Part shown: positions 23,918 through 32,251 of the stretch, piece after piece
How positions within the stretch are numbered: the first letter of the stretch is position 1
Layout: every line of letters starts with the position of its first letter
DNA from: Desulfobacterales bacterium
GTDB lineage: Bacteria > Desulfobacterota > Desulfobacteria > Desulfobacterales > JAHEIW01
Length of the DNA stretch: 42,288 nucleotides
Direction of reading: 5' to 3'
Assembly: GCA_030145015.1 (NCBI GenBank)
Contig: JAQYWI010000027.1
Location: forward strand, 1-42,288
The notes under the pieces: generated by a model
Database searches by the model: none
Told to the model about the DNA's origin: nothing
The model's input: the letters and a program-made list of their open reading frames with translations, nothing else
Position numbers and translations under genes: made by a program

Positions 23918-24404
23918 TTGGAAAACCCTGCGCTTCCCAGCCCGGGAAGCCGTCGATGAAAACGCTCACATGGGTGAACCCGACATCGGAGAGCAACCGG
24001 GCTAAATTATGACTGTCCTCGCAGGTCCTGCCGGAACAGTAGGTGACGATACGGGCATCAGTTGAATGCCGGTTTAGAAAGGATTCGATCTGCTCATCAA
24101 ATTGACCCACCGGCAAAGATACGGCTGCCGGGATATGACCTTCTTCATAGTTGTCCCCCGACCGGGCGTCCACAAAAAGAACATTGCCGCTATCAAATAT
24201 TTCTTTTGCCCGGGCGGCACTATTAATTTCTTGCGGCTTCCACTCTTCAGGTGCGGTTGGGCTGGCGGTAATCACCCCTTTTGATGTATTCCATTGCCCG
24301 ACCAGGGCAATTCCCCTTGGTGAAAGAAAGTTAACGACCATGGCCAGTGTTACCGAGATACCCACCAGGATAATAATTTCTTGAATTGTTTTTCGAGAAA
24401 CCAT
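23910..24404 (-). CDS. Membrane-anchored rhodanese
   Basis: 164 residues. One N-terminal membrane helix (about 7-28: IIILVGISVTLAMVVNFL) anchors an extracytoplasmic rhodanese domain (about 60-162) with LFVDARSGDNYEEGHIPAAVSLP and active loop TYCSGRTCEDS (C-x4-C). The catalytic cysteine is intact. It would transfer sulfane sulfur or act as a single-turnover thiol enzyme in the periplasm. Its stop overlaps the TTG start of the MauE-like gene. It is the first gene of the left-going selenoprotein cluster; no strong ribosome binding site is seen before ATG 24404. Confidence 0.9.
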   Translation of the reverse strand: MVSRKTIQEIIILVGISVTLAMVVNFLSPRGIALVGQWNTSKGVITASPTAPEEWKPQEINSAARAKEIFDSGNVLFVDARSGDNYEEGHIPAAVSLPVGQFDEQIESFLNRHSTDARIVTYCSGRTCEDSHNLARLLSDVGFTHVSVFIDGFPGWEAQGFPIE

Positions 24405-24579
24405 TCAGCTGATCCCAATTCGATTTTTAATGAAACAGTCGTTTATCGATTTATGTAATTCCAAATTAATTGTATTACGCGGTATCCGGATCGACAAGAA
24501 ATTAATCCAATTTATGATCAATCTCAATAAATTACCGGCAAACATGACAAGGCGCTAAACGGGCCAACGGAACAACGCG

Positions 24580-25446
24580 TTAACCTTCCCTTATGAAGGT
24601 TCCGTTTTTAAGCTCTTCCAATGTCTGCTCTATTTCCGCCTGGGTATTCATAACAAACGGCCCCCAGCGAGCGATGGGCTCATTTAAGGGTTTGCCCGAA
24701 ACCAGTAGAAACCGCACGCCCTGATCCGCAGCATGCGCTGATACCAAATCGCCGTCACCAAATACGATCAGGCGCGGGCAGGTAATCGGTTTTCCAGTCT
24801 TTGTTTCGTCTGCGTCAAATAAACCTTCACCTTCAAAGATATATGCAAAGGCGGCATGACCCCTTTCGATGGGCTGCGAAAACATTTTGTTGGGCGGAAT
24901 CGAGATATCCAGATAAGTGGGGTCGGCGACGATCTCCTTTACAGGACCGCTGACACCGTCCACCTCGCCGGCGATGACGCGGATTTTGACGCCATCTTCA
25001 TGTTGGATTTGGGGTATCTGTTCAGAAGTAATATTCTGATACCGTGGCTTTGTCATTTTGAGTCTGGCGGGAAGATTCACCCAGAGCTGAAAGCCAACCA
25101 TTTCGTCCTCACGGGCTTGGGGCATTTCCTCATGCATAATCCCGCGGCCGGATGTCATCCATTGAACATCGCCGTCGGTTATACTACCTGTATTGCCGAT
25201 GCTGTCTTTATGGTTCACATGACCGCTGATCATGTAGGTTACCGTTTCAATTCCCCGGTGAGGATGCATGGGAAAACCCTTCATGTAATCCGCAGGATTC
25301 TTGGATCCGAAATGATCGAACAGCAAAAAAGGATCGACATGATCCAGCTCGCCGGTCGCGATACTTCTAATGAGTCTCACCCCGGCACCTTCCGTTACCG
25401 ACCGGGGCTCAACGATCTTGACTATTTTTCTGGCCTGGTTATTCAT
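24580..25446 (-). CDS. Pirin family protein
   Basis: 288 residues with the bicupin pirin pattern: FPMHPHRGIETVTYMISGHVNHKDS (about 54-78; metal ligands His-x-His), MTSGRGIMHEEMP (about 92-104) and a C-terminal cupin half. Bacterial pirins often act as quercetin dioxygenase-like or redox-sensing proteins. AGGAG lies 6 nt before ATG 25446. It follows wrbA by 20 nt and is the last gene of the MarR-WrbA-pirin operon, suggesting a quinone or electrophile stress role. Confidence 0.93.
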   Translation of the reverse strand: MNNQARKIVKIVEPRSVTEGAGVRLIRSIATGELDHVDPFLLFDHFGSKNPADYMKGFPMHPHRGIETVTYMISGHVNHKDSIGNTGSITDGDVQWMTSGRGIMHEEMPQAREDEMVGFQLWVNLPARLKMTKPRYQNITSEQIPQIQHEDGVKIRVIAGEVDGVSGPVKEIVADPTYLDISIPPNKMFSQPIERGHAAFAYIFEGEGLFDADETKTGKPITCPRLIVFGDGDLVSAHAADQGVRFLLVSGKPLNEPIARWGPFVMNTQAEIEQTLEELKNGTFIREG

Positions 25447-25466
25447 TTTTTCTCCTATTTGAATTG

Positions 25467-26081
25467 CTAAACTGCTAATTTCGATGCAATGCCGGCCACA
25501 TGTTTACCCTGAAAGCGTGCAGCTTCTAATTCGTTTTCGCTGGGCATTCTGGAGCCATCACCGCCGGCGATAGTCGATGCCCCATATGGAGAGCCTCCCG
25601 TAATTTCATCTAATCGCATTTGACCCTGGAAGGCATAGGGCAGGCCGACCACAATGAAGCCATGATGAAGCAGCGTGACATGAAAGGTCAGGATTGTAGA
25701 TTCCTGACCGCCGTGCTGGGTGGCCGTGCTGGTAAAAACACTGCCGACTTTGCCCACCAATGAACCATTTGCCCACAGTTGGCCGGTGGCATCCAAAAAT
25801 TGGCGCATTTGCCCGCACATATTGCCAAATCGGGTTGGGGTGCCGAAAATAATTGCATCCGCCTGGGCCAGTTCATCCACCGTACACACCGGTATCTGTG
25901 AAAATGCTTTCTGGGCTTCCACTGCGCCCATTTTTTCCAGAACTTCCTGCGGAAGCGTTTCCGGGACCCGTCGAATTTCAACCTCGGCACCTGCGACTGT
26001 TTTTGCGCCTTCGACAATGGCTTCAGCCATTTTATAGACATGCCCGTATGTTGAATAGAAAACGACCCATACTTTCATCAT
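25467..26081 (-). CDS. wrbA: NAD(P)H:quinone oxidoreductase, WrbA type
   Basis: 204 residues with the flavodoxin-like fold: [18 protein letters not shown] (phosphate-binding loop, about 4-21), [21 protein letters not shown] (about 77-97) and [15 protein letters not shown] plus [17 protein letters not shown] near the C-terminus. It reduces quinones by two electrons with FMN, avoiding semiquinones. AGGAGG precedes the tandem start codons (ATGATG). It follows the marR gene after 20 nt and precedes pirin by 20 nt, all one operon. Confidence 0.95.
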   Translation of the reverse strand: MMKVWVVFYSTYGHVYKMAEAIVEGAKTVAGAEVEIRRVPETLPQEVLEKMGAVEAQKAFSQIPVCTVDELAQADAIIFGTPTRFGNMCGQMRQFLDATGQLWANGSLVGKVGSVFTSTATQHGGQESTILTFHVTLLHHGFIVVGLPYAFQGQMRLDEITGGSPYGASTIAGGDGSRMPSENELEAARFQGKHVAGIASKLAV

Positions 26082-26101
26082 CGAATCCTCCTGTATAAAT
26101 T

Positions 26102-26554
26102 TTAGGTTTCCTTACCAAGTCCCAGTTTTTTGCACAAACGCCCCAAAGCATCCTGTTCAGCCGCCGTCAGTACTCCCAAATCTTTTGCGATTACGGCGGC
26201 ATGGGGGGGAAATATATTGTTAATGAGGTTGTATCCTTTATCGGTCAGGTGAACGATAAAAAACCTGCGGTCAGCTTCATTGCGCTCACGCCTTACCAGT
26301 CCGTTTTTTTCGAGGTTGTCGATCACCATTGTAATATTGCCGCTGCTTCTGAGGATTTTTTGCCCGATTTCCCTCTGGGACAGGGGGCCTAACTGATAGA
26401 GCGCTTCGAGCACGGCAAACTGGCTGATGGTCAGGCCTGTCGAAGACAGGTGCCGATGGGTACGGGCGGTCACCGATTCTGCCGCTCTCATCAGCTTTAC
26501 ATATGTCTTTAATGCCCGGGACTCCTCTTTGCCTCCCTCATATCGCTCTCGCAT
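26102..26554 (-). CDS. MarR family transcriptional regulator
   Basis: 150 residues with a MarR winged helix: [26 protein letters not shown] (about 42-67), the recognition helix [22 protein letters not shown], and the wing [20 protein letters not shown]. Probably a dimeric repressor that releases DNA on binding a phenolic or quinone ligand. GAGG lies 6 nt before ATG 26554. It heads the operon with wrbA and pirin, and a 22-bp perfect palindrome lies in its leader. Confidence 0.93.
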   Translation of the reverse strand: MRERYEGGKEESRALKTYVKLMRAAESVTARTHRHLSSTGLTISQFAVLEALYQLGPLSQREIGQKILRSSGNITMVIDNLEKNGLVRRERNEADRRFFIVHLTDKGYNLINNIFPPHAAVIAKDLGVLTAAEQDALGRLCKKLGLGKET

Positions 26555-26570
26555 AAATACCTCGATGTTA

Positions 26571-26592
26571 ATTAGTTTAATATTAAACTAAT
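26571..26592. promoter_or_regulatory. MarR operator (22-bp perfect palindrome)
   Basis: A perfect 22-bp palindrome ATTAGTTTAAT/ATTAAACTAAT lies 17 bp upstream of the marR start, within the promoter -10 area. It is the expected autoregulatory site for the MarR-WrbA-pirin operon. Confidence 0.85.
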
Positions 26593-26613
26593 TTCGCTTT
26601 GTATATTTGTCAA
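26585..26613 (-). promoter_or_regulatory. marR operon promoter
   Basis: TTGACA (26613-26608), 17-nt spacer, then a weak -10 TAGTTT (26590-26585) inside the palindrome. Confidence 0.55.
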
Positions 26614-26953
26614 GCATTTTACAAGATGGGTAGCGCTGTTCCGAAAGAGAGGCGGTCAAATCGAATAAAATATCCATAAAATTATATAGTTATAGACCTT
26701 ATTTTTTTTAGGATTGTTAACGCTATGCGTTTGCTATGAGAAATCAAACATTATCAAATGATAATGTTTAGGTAAGTTTGACATAATTTTGTTTTGATAA
26801 TTTATTTGATTAAAATTTTGTAATAGATAAGATTAGGCCGGTATGCCGATGGCGTTAATAATTATGAAATATGTGAGGTGCAGGTGGGCTTCGTAAGGTT
26901 CACCTTAAGGTAACACGTAACATAATTCGCTCAGCGCTCAAGCCGTTTGCCGA
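26614..26953. other. Gene-free region upstream of the porin
   Basis: 340 bp of AT-rich sequence without a supported ORF. It contains the first copy of the 42-bp response-regulator-like motif (26748-26789) and a small palindrome ACCTTAAGGT (26902-26911) closer to the porin start. Confidence 0.6.
26748..26789 (+). promoter_or_regulatory. Shared 42-bp motif, copy 1 (upstream of porin)
   Basis: Starts ACATTATCAAATGATAAT and aligns without gaps to copies at 28294 and 30679. It contains the palindrome ATTATCA-AA-TGATAAT followed by TAA and TT blocks at 10-11 bp spacing, resembling an OmpR-family binding array. It lies about 165 bp before the porin ATG. Confidence 0.72.
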
Positions 26954-28195
26954 ATGAGATTTGACTCTGCATTTTACTTAAAAGAAAAAACAAAATTATC
27001 AAAACCGATCAAACGGGTTTCGGGATGTTTTGTATTCTTTTTAATGGTTGTTTTTATTTTATCACCGCTTAATTCGGCAAGGGCTGAAGACCTTCAAGGC
27101 GACCACGACGTTAAACAACGGCTAAAGAATATTGAAGAAATAGAAGAAAAAGAAGACGAGGAAGAAAGGGAAGGCGCGTTAAGTCCGATAATTCAAGAAA
27201 TTTTCGGCGAAAAAGTCAAGCTCAATGGTGGCTTCGAGTTTAACTATGAATATCTCGACGTAGAGGATATTGGTGACGAAAATAGTGGCAGCAGTTCTGA
27301 TTTTTACGTGAGCACGGTAGAACTTGCGCTCCGAGTTTTCTTTAACGAGTGGAGCAAGACCAAAATCGTGGTCACTGCAGATGATATCGGCCAGCAAGGT
27401 GGAAATGGAGAAATAAATCTGGATGAGGCCATCGTTACGTTGAAAAGTATGCAGCTGCCCCTGTACTTTATCGGCGGTAAAACCGTGATGCCATTCGGTG
27501 TTTTCGAAGACCATCTGATTGAAGGCACCCTTGCCGAAGATCTATATGAGATCGACGAGTGGGGCGCCACCCTGGGCGTTAGCCCTGATTTTTACGGGCT
27601 GGACATTTCCCTTTCAGTCTATAAAAGTCCTCAGGTTATTGAAAATCTTCAAAATTTCGATACCCACGAATGGAGGTCCGGCCGCCAGAAAGAAGATAAA
27701 TTCAGATCCTTTATCGCCAATATTACGCTTGAGCCCCTGGAGGACACGCTCACCCTGAGCGCCTTTTACGATAATGAACCCGGTGATGGCAGCCGCAACC
27801 AGTCCATCGGTGGCGCTTTTACTTTAAGTTGCTGGAAATTCAGCCTGGACGCTGAATATGTCACCGCCCTGGAGCGGGAAAAAGGGGCAAACGGAGCGGA
27901 AAACAAAGAAAGCGCTGCAGTTGTTGGAATTGCTCTTGACGCGCTGGATTCATTGCAACTGGCAACGCGTTATGGCGTTTTCGATGATGATAACCCCGCA
28001 GATCAGGACGAAGTTCTGGAGTATCAGATTTCTGCCGGATTCAACTACTCACTTTTAGACGTTGCCGACTTTTTTTTTTTGACAGATGCCGTTTTTTCTT
28101 TTGAATATCGATACTCAAATTATGAAAAGGAATCAGATAGTAAGGCGACCAACTCACAAAATATGTTCATGTTCCAGTTGATGCTGGGATTTTAG
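26954..28195 (+). CDS. LbtU-like outer-membrane porin
   Basis: 413 residues. An N-terminal signal segment (GCFVFFLMVVFILSPLNSARA, about 24-44) and a Glu-rich coiled stretch (about 55-75) precede a beta-barrel-like C-terminal region with alternating hydrophobic strands, ending MFMFQLMLGF with a terminal Phe typical of BAM-inserted porins. The middle (about 145-205) has QQGGNGEINLDEAIVTL and YFIGGKTVMPFGVFE, typical of LbtU-family porins. The substrate is unknown. Copy 1 of the shared motif suggests control by the two-component pair that follows on the same strand. Confidence 0.85.
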   Translation: MRFDSAFYLKEKTKLSKPIKRVSGCFVFFLMVVFILSPLNSARAEDLQGDHDVKQRLKNIEEIEEKEDEEEREGALSPIIQEIFGEKVKLNGGFEFNYEYLDVEDIGDENSGSSSDFYVSTVELALRVFFNEWSKTKIVVTADDIGQQGGNGEINLDEAIVTLKSMQLPLYFIGGKTVMPFGVFEDHLIEGTLAEDLYEIDEWGATLGVSPDFYGLDISLSVYKSPQVIENLQNFDTHEWRSGRQKEDKFRSFIANITLEPLEDTLTLSAFYDNEPGDGSRNQSIGGAFTLSCWKFSLDAEYVTALEREKGANGAENKESAAVVGIALDALDSLQLATRYGVFDDDNPADQDEVLEYQISAGFNYSLLDVADFFFLTDAVFSFEYRYSNYEKESDSKATNSQNMFMFQLMLGF

Positions 28196-28293
28196 TACCT
28201 GTCTCAAAAATGCATCTAACGCCCGATGGTAAAGTTTTAAGCCTATAAAAAGTGCTTATAAAAAAAGTGTCACTTTAGGCACTTCTAAATCAG

Positions 28294-28335
28294 ACATTAC
28301 CAAATGGTAATCTGCGGGTAATCTTACCTTAATTC
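28294..28335 (+). promoter_or_regulatory. Shared 42-bp motif, copy 2 (upstream of response regulator)
   Basis: Starts ACATTACCAAATGGTAAT and aligns gap-free to the other two copies (shared ATTAYCAAATRRTAAT, then GG, TAA, TT, CC, TAA, TT). It ends 20 bp before the response regulator ATG, so it probably mediates autoregulation. Confidence 0.72.
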
Positions 28336-28355
28336 TTTATGTTGTAATTAATACC

Positions 28356-29033
28356 ATGCGGTTACTCTTAGTAGAAGATGACATCAAGATTGCGCAATTT
28401 GTGGTTAATGGCCTCAGAGAAGCCGGTTTCGCTGTTGATCACGCCGCCACTGGAGAGGACGGCCTGCACCTGGCTTTGACGGAACCCTATGATGTTGCTG
28501 TTGTCGATCTGATGTTGCCCAAGCTGGACGGCCTGACACTCATCGAAGAGATCCGCAGAAACAACATCGATACGCCGGTGCTGATTTTGAGTGCCAAAAG
28601 ATCGGTGGATGATCGGGTCAAGGGTCTCAAAACAGGCAGCGATGATTATCTGGTCAAACCGTTTGCCTTTTCCGAGCTGCTTGCCCGGGTCCAGGCCCTC
28701 ATTCGCCGGTCAACGCGCGTCACCGCTCCAACCGAGCTCAAGGTCGCTGATCTGGTGTTAGACTTACATGCGCGCAAGGTTTTCAGGGCTGACGGGGAAA
28801 TTTCCCTGCAGCCGCTCGAGTTCTCCCTGCTCGAATATCTGATGCGCAATGCCGGCCGGGTCGTTTCCAAAACAATGATCATGGAACATGTCTGGGATTA
28901 CAACTTCAGCCCCCAGACGAATGTCGTCGAAGCCCGCGTATGTTATTTGCGGGACAAAATTGATAAGCATTTTGATATAAAACTGATCCATACGGTTCGG
29001 GGTGTCGGATATGTTCTTAGAGAAACTTCATAA
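28356..29033 (+). CDS. OmpR-family response regulator
   Basis: 225 residues. Receiver domain (about 1-115) with acidic pair E7-D8-D9, phosphoacceptor D51 (VAVVDLMLPK) and the conserved Lys in DDYLVKPFAF; winged-helix effector domain (about 125-222) with LQPLEFSLLEYLMRNAGRVV and VEARVCYLRDKI. It would bind the 42-bp motif found before the porin and before itself. The kinase gene begins within its 3' end (the frames overlap), so they are translationally coupled. Confidence 0.96.
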   Translation: MRLLLVEDDIKIAQFVVNGLREAGFAVDHAATGEDGLHLALTEPYDVAVVDLMLPKLDGLTLIEEIRRNNIDTPVLILSAKRSVDDRVKGLKTGSDDYLVKPFAFSELLARVQALIRRSTRVTAPTELKVADLVLDLHARKVFRADGEISLQPLEFSLLEYLMRNAGRVVSKTMIMEHVWDYNFSPQTNVVEARVCYLRDKIDKHFDIKLIHTVRGVGYVLRETS

Positions 29034-30411
29034 TTTAAAAAAATCGTTATTGTTTCGCTTAACGATTCTGTATGCGGTGGCATTTACGGTCCTGTCAACC
29101 ATCGGTTTTCTGATTTTTTATTACCGTATTTATTCGGTCACCATGGAGCATTTAGATGTCGAGTTGCTGGACGAAACCGAAAAGTACACTGACCTGATGA
29201 AAGAAACCGGTTTAGAGGTCGTAATTGCTAAAATCACAAAAGAGTCTGAATTTGAAAATCCGGAAGAAGACTTTTATCGTCTTTTTAATTTCAAAGGAGA
29301 TATTCTCTTTAGCACCGATATGTCCACCTGGGGCGATGTCGGCAAGCAGGGCATATTGTCGAAGATGCAAAACGACGGGTTGACGAATTTAATCCAGAAC
29401 ATAACCATACCGGAACTTGATGATAAGGCGCGCATGATTACCGCAATTATCGGTCCGGATACCGTGTTTCAGATCGGAGAAAGCCTTGAAGAAGTCGATG
29501 AGTATTTAGATATTTTTCTGCAATTGTTTTCCATACTCATTTTTGTCTTAATCATCGTGTCGACCATAATTGGATGGCTGCTGGCCCGGCGGGCCACAAT
29601 TGACATGGCAGAAGTAACTGAAACCGCCGAAGAAATATCAAACGGCGCATATGACAGACGGGTTCAGGTCAAAGGCCGGTTCAGAGAAATTGAACGGCTT
29701 GGCGCCACGTTTAACAGCATGCTGGACCGCATTCAGAGTTTGCTGAATTCCATGAAAGAAATCAATGATAATATCGCCCACGACCTTAGAAGTCCCCTAG
29801 CAAGAATTCGCGGCATTGCCGAAATGAACCTGCTCAAGGAAAAATCCATTGACTCATACAAAGACATGGCCGCCAGTACGATTGAAGAATGCGATACCCT
29901 GATCGGCATGATCAATACGATGCTGGACATCACCGAAGCTGAAGCCGGTGTCAATGGCGTTAAAGTCGAAGAATTTGAACTGGTCACCCTCATCCGTGAT
30001 GCCTGTGAACTTTTTCGTCCGATAACTGAGGAGAAAAAGATAAATTTGAAAACCGATCTGCCTGAATCTCTGACATTTAAGACCGACAGGAAAAAGATGC
30101 AGCGAATCGTGATGAATTTACTGGAAAATGCCATAAAATATACCCCCGCAGACGGAACAATTGCCGTCGCCGCCGCGGCGCAAAACGGAGAGATTCGGAT
30201 CGAGTTCGAAGACACAGGGATGGGCATTTCCGAAAGCGACCTGCCCCACATATTTGAGCGTTTTTACCGCTGCGATCGAAGCCGCTCTCAAGGCGGGGTG
30301 GGACTGGGTCTCAGCCTGGTCAAGGCCTATGCCGAATCTATAAACGGCACGATTCGGGTTGAGAGTGCCTTGAATCAGGGCAGCACCTTTGCCTTGAGAT
30401 TTTTTCGCTAA
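29011..30411 (+). CDS. Membrane sensor histidine kinase (HAMP, HisKA, HATPase)
   Basis: 466 residues from ATG 29011; a GTG at 29002 would add three residues. Two membrane helices (about 12-40 and 170-195) flank a periplasmic sensor domain; HAMP (about 196-245) follows, then HisKA with the phosphoacceptor His257 (NIAHDLRSPLARIRG) and a HATPase domain with NLLENAIKYTP, DTGMGIS and GVGLGLSLVKAYA. The overlap with the response regulator by 23-32 nt indicates cotranscription. The ligand is unknown; the regulon motif implies the porin is a target. Confidence 0.95.
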   Translation: MFLEKLHNLKKSLLFRLTILYAVAFTVLSTIGFLIFYYRIYSVTMEHLDVELLDETEKYTDLMKETGLEVVIAKITKESEFENPEEDFYRLFNFKGDILFSTDMSTWGDVGKQGILSKMQNDGLTNLIQNITIPELDDKARMITAIIGPDTVFQIGESLEEVDEYLDIFLQLFSILIFVLIIVSTIIGWLLARRATIDMAEVTETAEEISNGAYDRRVQVKGRFREIERLGATFNSMLDRIQSLLNSMKEINDNIAHDLRSPLARIRGIAEMNLLKEKSIDSYKDMAASTIEECDTLIGMINTMLDITEAEAGVNGVKVEEFELVTLIRDACELFRPITEEKKINLKTDLPESLTFKTDRKKMQRIVMNLLENAIKYTPADGTIAVAAAAQNGEIRIEFEDTGMGISESDLPHIFERFYRCDRSRSQGGVGLGLSLVKAYAESINGTIRVESALNQGSTFALRFFR

Positions 30412-30532
30412 CCCTTCTAAATTAATCCCTTTGACCTTCAAAATCCGCTTCCTTTCAATATTTTTTATCTTCCGTGTGATACAGATGTTCTTCTTTTCCC
30501 AACCCTTATCAGCCTCACCGACAGTTATTGAC

Positions 30533-30679
30533 TTGAAGTGGTTTCAAAATGTCAGATTGCGTTCGAGAGTAAGGCGCAGGCCGATGAAAAAGCGCAGCAT
30601 ACATGGGAGTATGTGAGCATTTTAAAGAGGTCTGCAACGCAGCTATCGGACGCTAGATGGTGTTTTGAAACCACTTCTA
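30533..30679. repeat. MITE-like element, copy B (about 147 bp)
   Basis: Ends GAAGTGGTTTCAAAA (30535-30549) and TTTTGAAACCACTTC (30663-30677) are 15-bp perfect inverted repeats. Its reverse complement aligns with copy A (5775-5920) over the full length. It is inserted exactly adjacent to the third copy of the response-regulator-like motif. Confidence 0.88.
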
Positions 30680-30720
30680 CATTATCAAATAGTAATTTTG
30701 GGATAACCTTCCCGTAAATT
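30679..30720 (+). promoter_or_regulatory. Shared 42-bp motif, copy 3
   Basis: Starts ACATTATCAAATAGTAAT and aligns gap-free to copies 1 and 2, but the palindrome half is degenerate (AGTAAT). It precedes a decayed DUF4390 gene and, further on, the secreted protein at 31194, so it may be a relic or a live promoter. Confidence 0.6.
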
Positions 30721-30788
30721 TTATCCCTTATACTCCGAAGCCAGTGATCAAGACAGTTTTTGATTCGCTTCTCGAAATGATCCCTTAA

Positions 30789-31082
30789 GCCAAAGATAAA
30801 ACAACGAATTTTCACACAGGCGGATTATTCGGATTAAAAAAAGAATACCGCCTGATGCGTTCCTGGGACAGCGGGCCGCCGCTGGTTGTTGGCGCCTTAC
30901 ATCAGGCCAGGCACCTGACGACTGAAGTTAAGGATCTAAAACTGACGCCCCTGACTCGACTCGAAAAGGGCCGCATTTACCAGATCAGGGTGCAGGCCGC
31001 CTGCCAGGATCAAAACGCTTTTATTTTCAGTCCGTCGGGGTGCTTTAACACCGACTGGTACACCGTTGATTTCACTTTTTAG
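30789..31082 (+). pseudogene. 5'-truncated DUF4390-like gene remnant
   Basis: The open frame starts right after a TAA at 30786 and has no start codon until ATG 30855. It reads GGLFGLKKEYRLM, then LTPLTRLEKGRIYQIRVQA and ends TDWYTVDFTF, matching the C-terminal half of DUF4390 proteins (which typically end TDWYTxxF). The N-terminal half is missing, and the segment between the two conserved blocks (CQDQNAFIFSPSGCFN) departs from the usual hydrophobic pattern. No ribosome binding site is apparent, so it is most likely a gene remnant. Confidence 0.6.
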
Positions 31083-31193
31083 CGGATAGAGTAAGCCGGT
31101 TAACCGTAACCGGCCATACCATTTTGAAGCCATCATTAACCCGGGCACGCGATATCGTGAAGTGCCCACAAACTACAACGTAAGGAGGTACTT

Positions 31194-32015
31194 ATGTTTA
31201 CAGGAAAAATTAGAGAAAAATCGATCGGCAAAATTAGACCTAGGCGGCTGTTGGCTGTTCTTCTGGCCCTGGTGGTCGCCCTTATACTGGGAGCCGCTGC
31301 TCCGGAGGGTTGGGCCAATGATGCGATACCCTTCGACGAGGCGGAGGTCTTCTTTGAGTTCAACTCCACGGATCTCGATCTGGGCTTTGACATCTTCATG
31401 GATGCAGAGCCCTGGACTTCGGTTAGGGTCATAGGTCCGGGAGGCAGGATTTTTAAGGTCCTGACCGATGGAGGCTTACAAGAACAAGGCAATACTGAGA
31501 TCATGACCGAGAGCGCTGAGCCGGGGTTTTGCGAGGATATCGATGAATATCTTTGCGACGATGAATTTATCCAGACCAAGATCGACGAGTTCCAGGCGCA
31601 TTTCCCGGAGGGGTGGTATCAATTCCGCGGCACAACCATTGACGGAGAAATAATGAAAGGGGGGGCGTACCTCTCGCACGGACTTCCGGCCCCACCCGAA
31701 ATTATCTCGCCTGAGGAAGAAGACGAACTGAGTAATCCATTTATCATAAAATGGGCTCCGGGGGAAGATGGTCCGGCGGTTCGCGAATACGAGGTCGTTG
31801 CCGAGATGGTGATAAACGGGCGCACGTTCAAGAATACCGCCATCCTCCCGGGCTGGGCAAAAAGGCTCACAGTTTCACCCCAATTCATCGGATTGGCTGC
31901 ACGCGCTTTAGCGAAGGATGAATTGGAGGAGTTCAAGGTCGAAATTGTAGCGAGGGCGGCGAATCTAAACAAGACGATCACAGAATTAGCCGTGTTTGAG
32001 TTGGAAGCGGATTAG
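31194..32015 (+). CDS. Secreted protein of unknown function
   Basis: 273 residues starting after a strong AAGGAGG (about 7 nt before ATG 31194). The N-terminus has a basic stretch (KSIGKIRPRR) and a hydrophobic core (LLAVLLALVVALILGAAA) with a likely cleavage near EGWAND, hence exported. The mature part is acidic, with two cysteines (GFCEDI, YLCDDE) and a C-terminal beta-rich region (PPEIISPEEEDELSNPFIIKW) suggestive of an Ig/fibronectin-like module. No family is recognised. Copy 3 of the response-regulator-like motif lies about 470 bp upstream. Confidence 0.75.
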   Translation: MFTGKIREKSIGKIRPRRLLAVLLALVVALILGAAAPEGWANDAIPFDEAEVFFEFNSTDLDLGFDIFMDAEPWTSVRVIGPGGRIFKVLTDGGLQEQGNTEIMTESAEPGFCEDIDEYLCDDEFIQTKIDEFQAHFPEGWYQFRGTTIDGEIMKGGAYLSHGLPAPPEIISPEEEDELSNPFIIKWAPGEDGPAVREYEVVAEMVINGRTFKNTAILPGWAKRLTVSPQFIGLAARALAKDELEEFKVEIVARAANLNKTITELAVFELEAD

Positions 32016-32157
32016 GCTCTGACACATCATGCGTGGAATCAGTGGGCTCCATTCGCATCTCGCACGATAACACCGTCGAATGCGAATGGAGTCCCACCCA
32101 TCATATGCTCCTGTGAGCCCAGCGCGGGGCCGCTAAAAAAAATGCAAGTGTGAAACC

Positions 32158-32235
32158 ATGGAAATTATTCAGAAAGAAAAAAACGGGATCGTCTGTGTGA
32201 CCGCGAGGGGCCGGCTGGAAGCCGCTCCCACAATC
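32158..32235 (+). pseudogene. Truncated STAS (anti-anti-sigma) gene start
   Basis: From ATG 32158 the frame reads MEIIQKEKNGIVCVTARGRL followed by EAAP, the typical first strands of a stand-alone STAS domain (normally continuing to the phosphorylatable Ser/Thr). After about 25 codons similarity stops and the frame becomes Arg-rich, running into the end of the convergent thioredoxin reductase gene. This looks like a deletion-truncated STAS gene, relevant because three SpoIIE-type phosphatases in the window lack an intact partner. Confidence 0.5.
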
Positions 32236-32251
32236 TGCCGACGGCCTCTAT

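Larger units (their letters stand above)
30412..30788. other. Gene-free region with MITE copy B and motif copy 3
   Basis: 377 bp after the kinase gene. It contains MITE-like copy B (30533-30679) and the third 42-bp motif (30679-30720). The remaining sequence has no supported ORF. Confidence 0.65.
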
